Assembly: GCA_947624135.1 (NCBI GenBank)
Contig: CANQIV010000003.1
Location: forward strand, 1 to 44,422
Direction of reading: 5' to 3'
DNA: 44,422 nt
Source: an uncultured Bacilli bacterium
Lineage (GTDB): Bacteria > Bacillota_I > Bacilli_A > RF39 > UBA660
The notes beneath the pieces were generated by a model, which was given only the letters and a program-made list of their open reading frames with translations, had not been told where the DNA came from and did not search any database. The position numbers were made by a program, and so were the translations under genes. Of the stretch, positions 44,331 to 44,422 are shown one piece after another. How positions within the stretch are numbered: the stretch's first letter is position 1; every line of letters begins with the position of its first letter.

Positions 44331-44359
44331 TTGTAAAAATTAAATATAAGTGTTATCAT
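44331..44359 (+). promoter_or_regulatory. Conserved promoter of prepilin-like copy 5
   Basis: TTGTAA at 44331-44336 and TATCAT at 44354-44359, 17 bases apart. The spacer and -10 differ slightly from the other copies. Confidence 0.6.
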
Positions 44360-44367
44360 TAATATAG

Positions 44368-44392
44368 ATAGAAGAGTAAGAAAAGCTTCTAT
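44368..44392 (+). promoter_or_regulatory. 5'-UTR hairpin of copy 5
   Basis: ATAGAAG / CTTCTAT, loop of 11 bases, in the same place as in copies 2-4. Confidence 0.5.
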
Positions 44393-44413
44393 TAGAGTGA
44401 AAGGAATGGAAAT

Positions 44414-44422
44414 ATGAAAGAG
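44414..44422 (+). CDS. Start of a fifth prepilin-like gene (3' part outside window)
   Basis: Only the first three codons (MKE) are present, but promoter, leader hairpin, AAAGGA ribosome-binding site and start match copies 2-4 closely. The gene, and presumably a poly-G run, continue beyond the window. Confidence 0.7.

Noticed and set aside
1..44422. A complete DGR cassette (reverse transcriptase, template repeat, accessory protein)
   Set aside because: No protein with reverse transcriptase motifs was seen in any frame, and no second GC-rich repeat matching 2071-2193 was noticed; only the putative target is in the window.

Overview
The window is a very AT-rich bacterial chromosome segment with dense, mostly plus-strand genes and standard stop usage (TGA serves as a stop, tryptophan is TGG). 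PolC-type DNA polymerase III, RecA, RNase Y, MrnC, RlmB, a SigH-like sigma factor, MreC/MreD and a MurE with a DPR-type motif point to a low-GC Firmicutes/Bacilli or Mycoplasmatota-like lineage that keeps a diaminopimelate-type wall. A bile salt hydrolase suggests a gut habitat. Many starts carry a GGTGAT Shine-Dalgarno, and promoters are sigma-A like with 17-base spacers. No rRNA, tRNA or CRISPR array was seen.

Layout. 1-2205: 3' part of a large prepilin-like surface protein whose last ~120 bases are a GC-rich, NNY-codon segment resembling the variable region of a diversity-generating retroelement (DGR). 2312-8268: two related coiled-coil proteins, a small prepilin, a 77-residue protein and an acidic coiled-coil protein. 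8349-13477: polC and a lipoprotein. 13602-15420: second prepilin-like surface gene. 15765-28741: housekeeping block (ftsK, SPOR-like protein, radC, mreC, mreD, recA, rny, rplS, lepB, an unknown coiled-coil protein, an HTH protein, an RsgI-like protein, bile salt hydrolase). 28767-33887: accessory island with degenerate repeats, rhuM, an unknown membrane protein, a serine recombinase and a KilA-N gene, abutting rbgA/ylqF. 33888-40875: rbgA, mrnC, rlmB, sigH-like, a small reverse HTH gene, fmt, a membrane protein, a reverse arginase-family gene and murE. 40996-44422: third, fourth and the very start of a fifth prepilin-like surface gene.

The most striking system is the dispersed family of prepilin-like surface genes. 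Four visible upstream regions share a promoter (TTGTAA, 17 bases, TATTAT or TATCAT), a 5'-UTR hairpin with constant stem and variable loop, and a near-identical start. Three of them reach a poly-G run at codon 11 of 10, 8 and 9 G. Only the 9-G copy (42512-44284) is in frame; the 10-G and 8-G copies stop within 20 codons. This is a phase-variation switch. Behind it, conserved pilin and Ig-like modules are joined to different C-terminal domains, one of them with the DGR-like segment. I infer three layers of surface variation: slippage on/off, module exchange and possibly targeted mutagenesis.

The second unusual region is the island before rbgA. Two degenerate copies of the rbgA 5' end, each followed by the same TGATTACGA-bounded ~157-base unit, lie after a broken KilA-N copy and after rhuM. 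This suggests repeated insertion at the rbgA start, plausibly by the resident serine recombinase.
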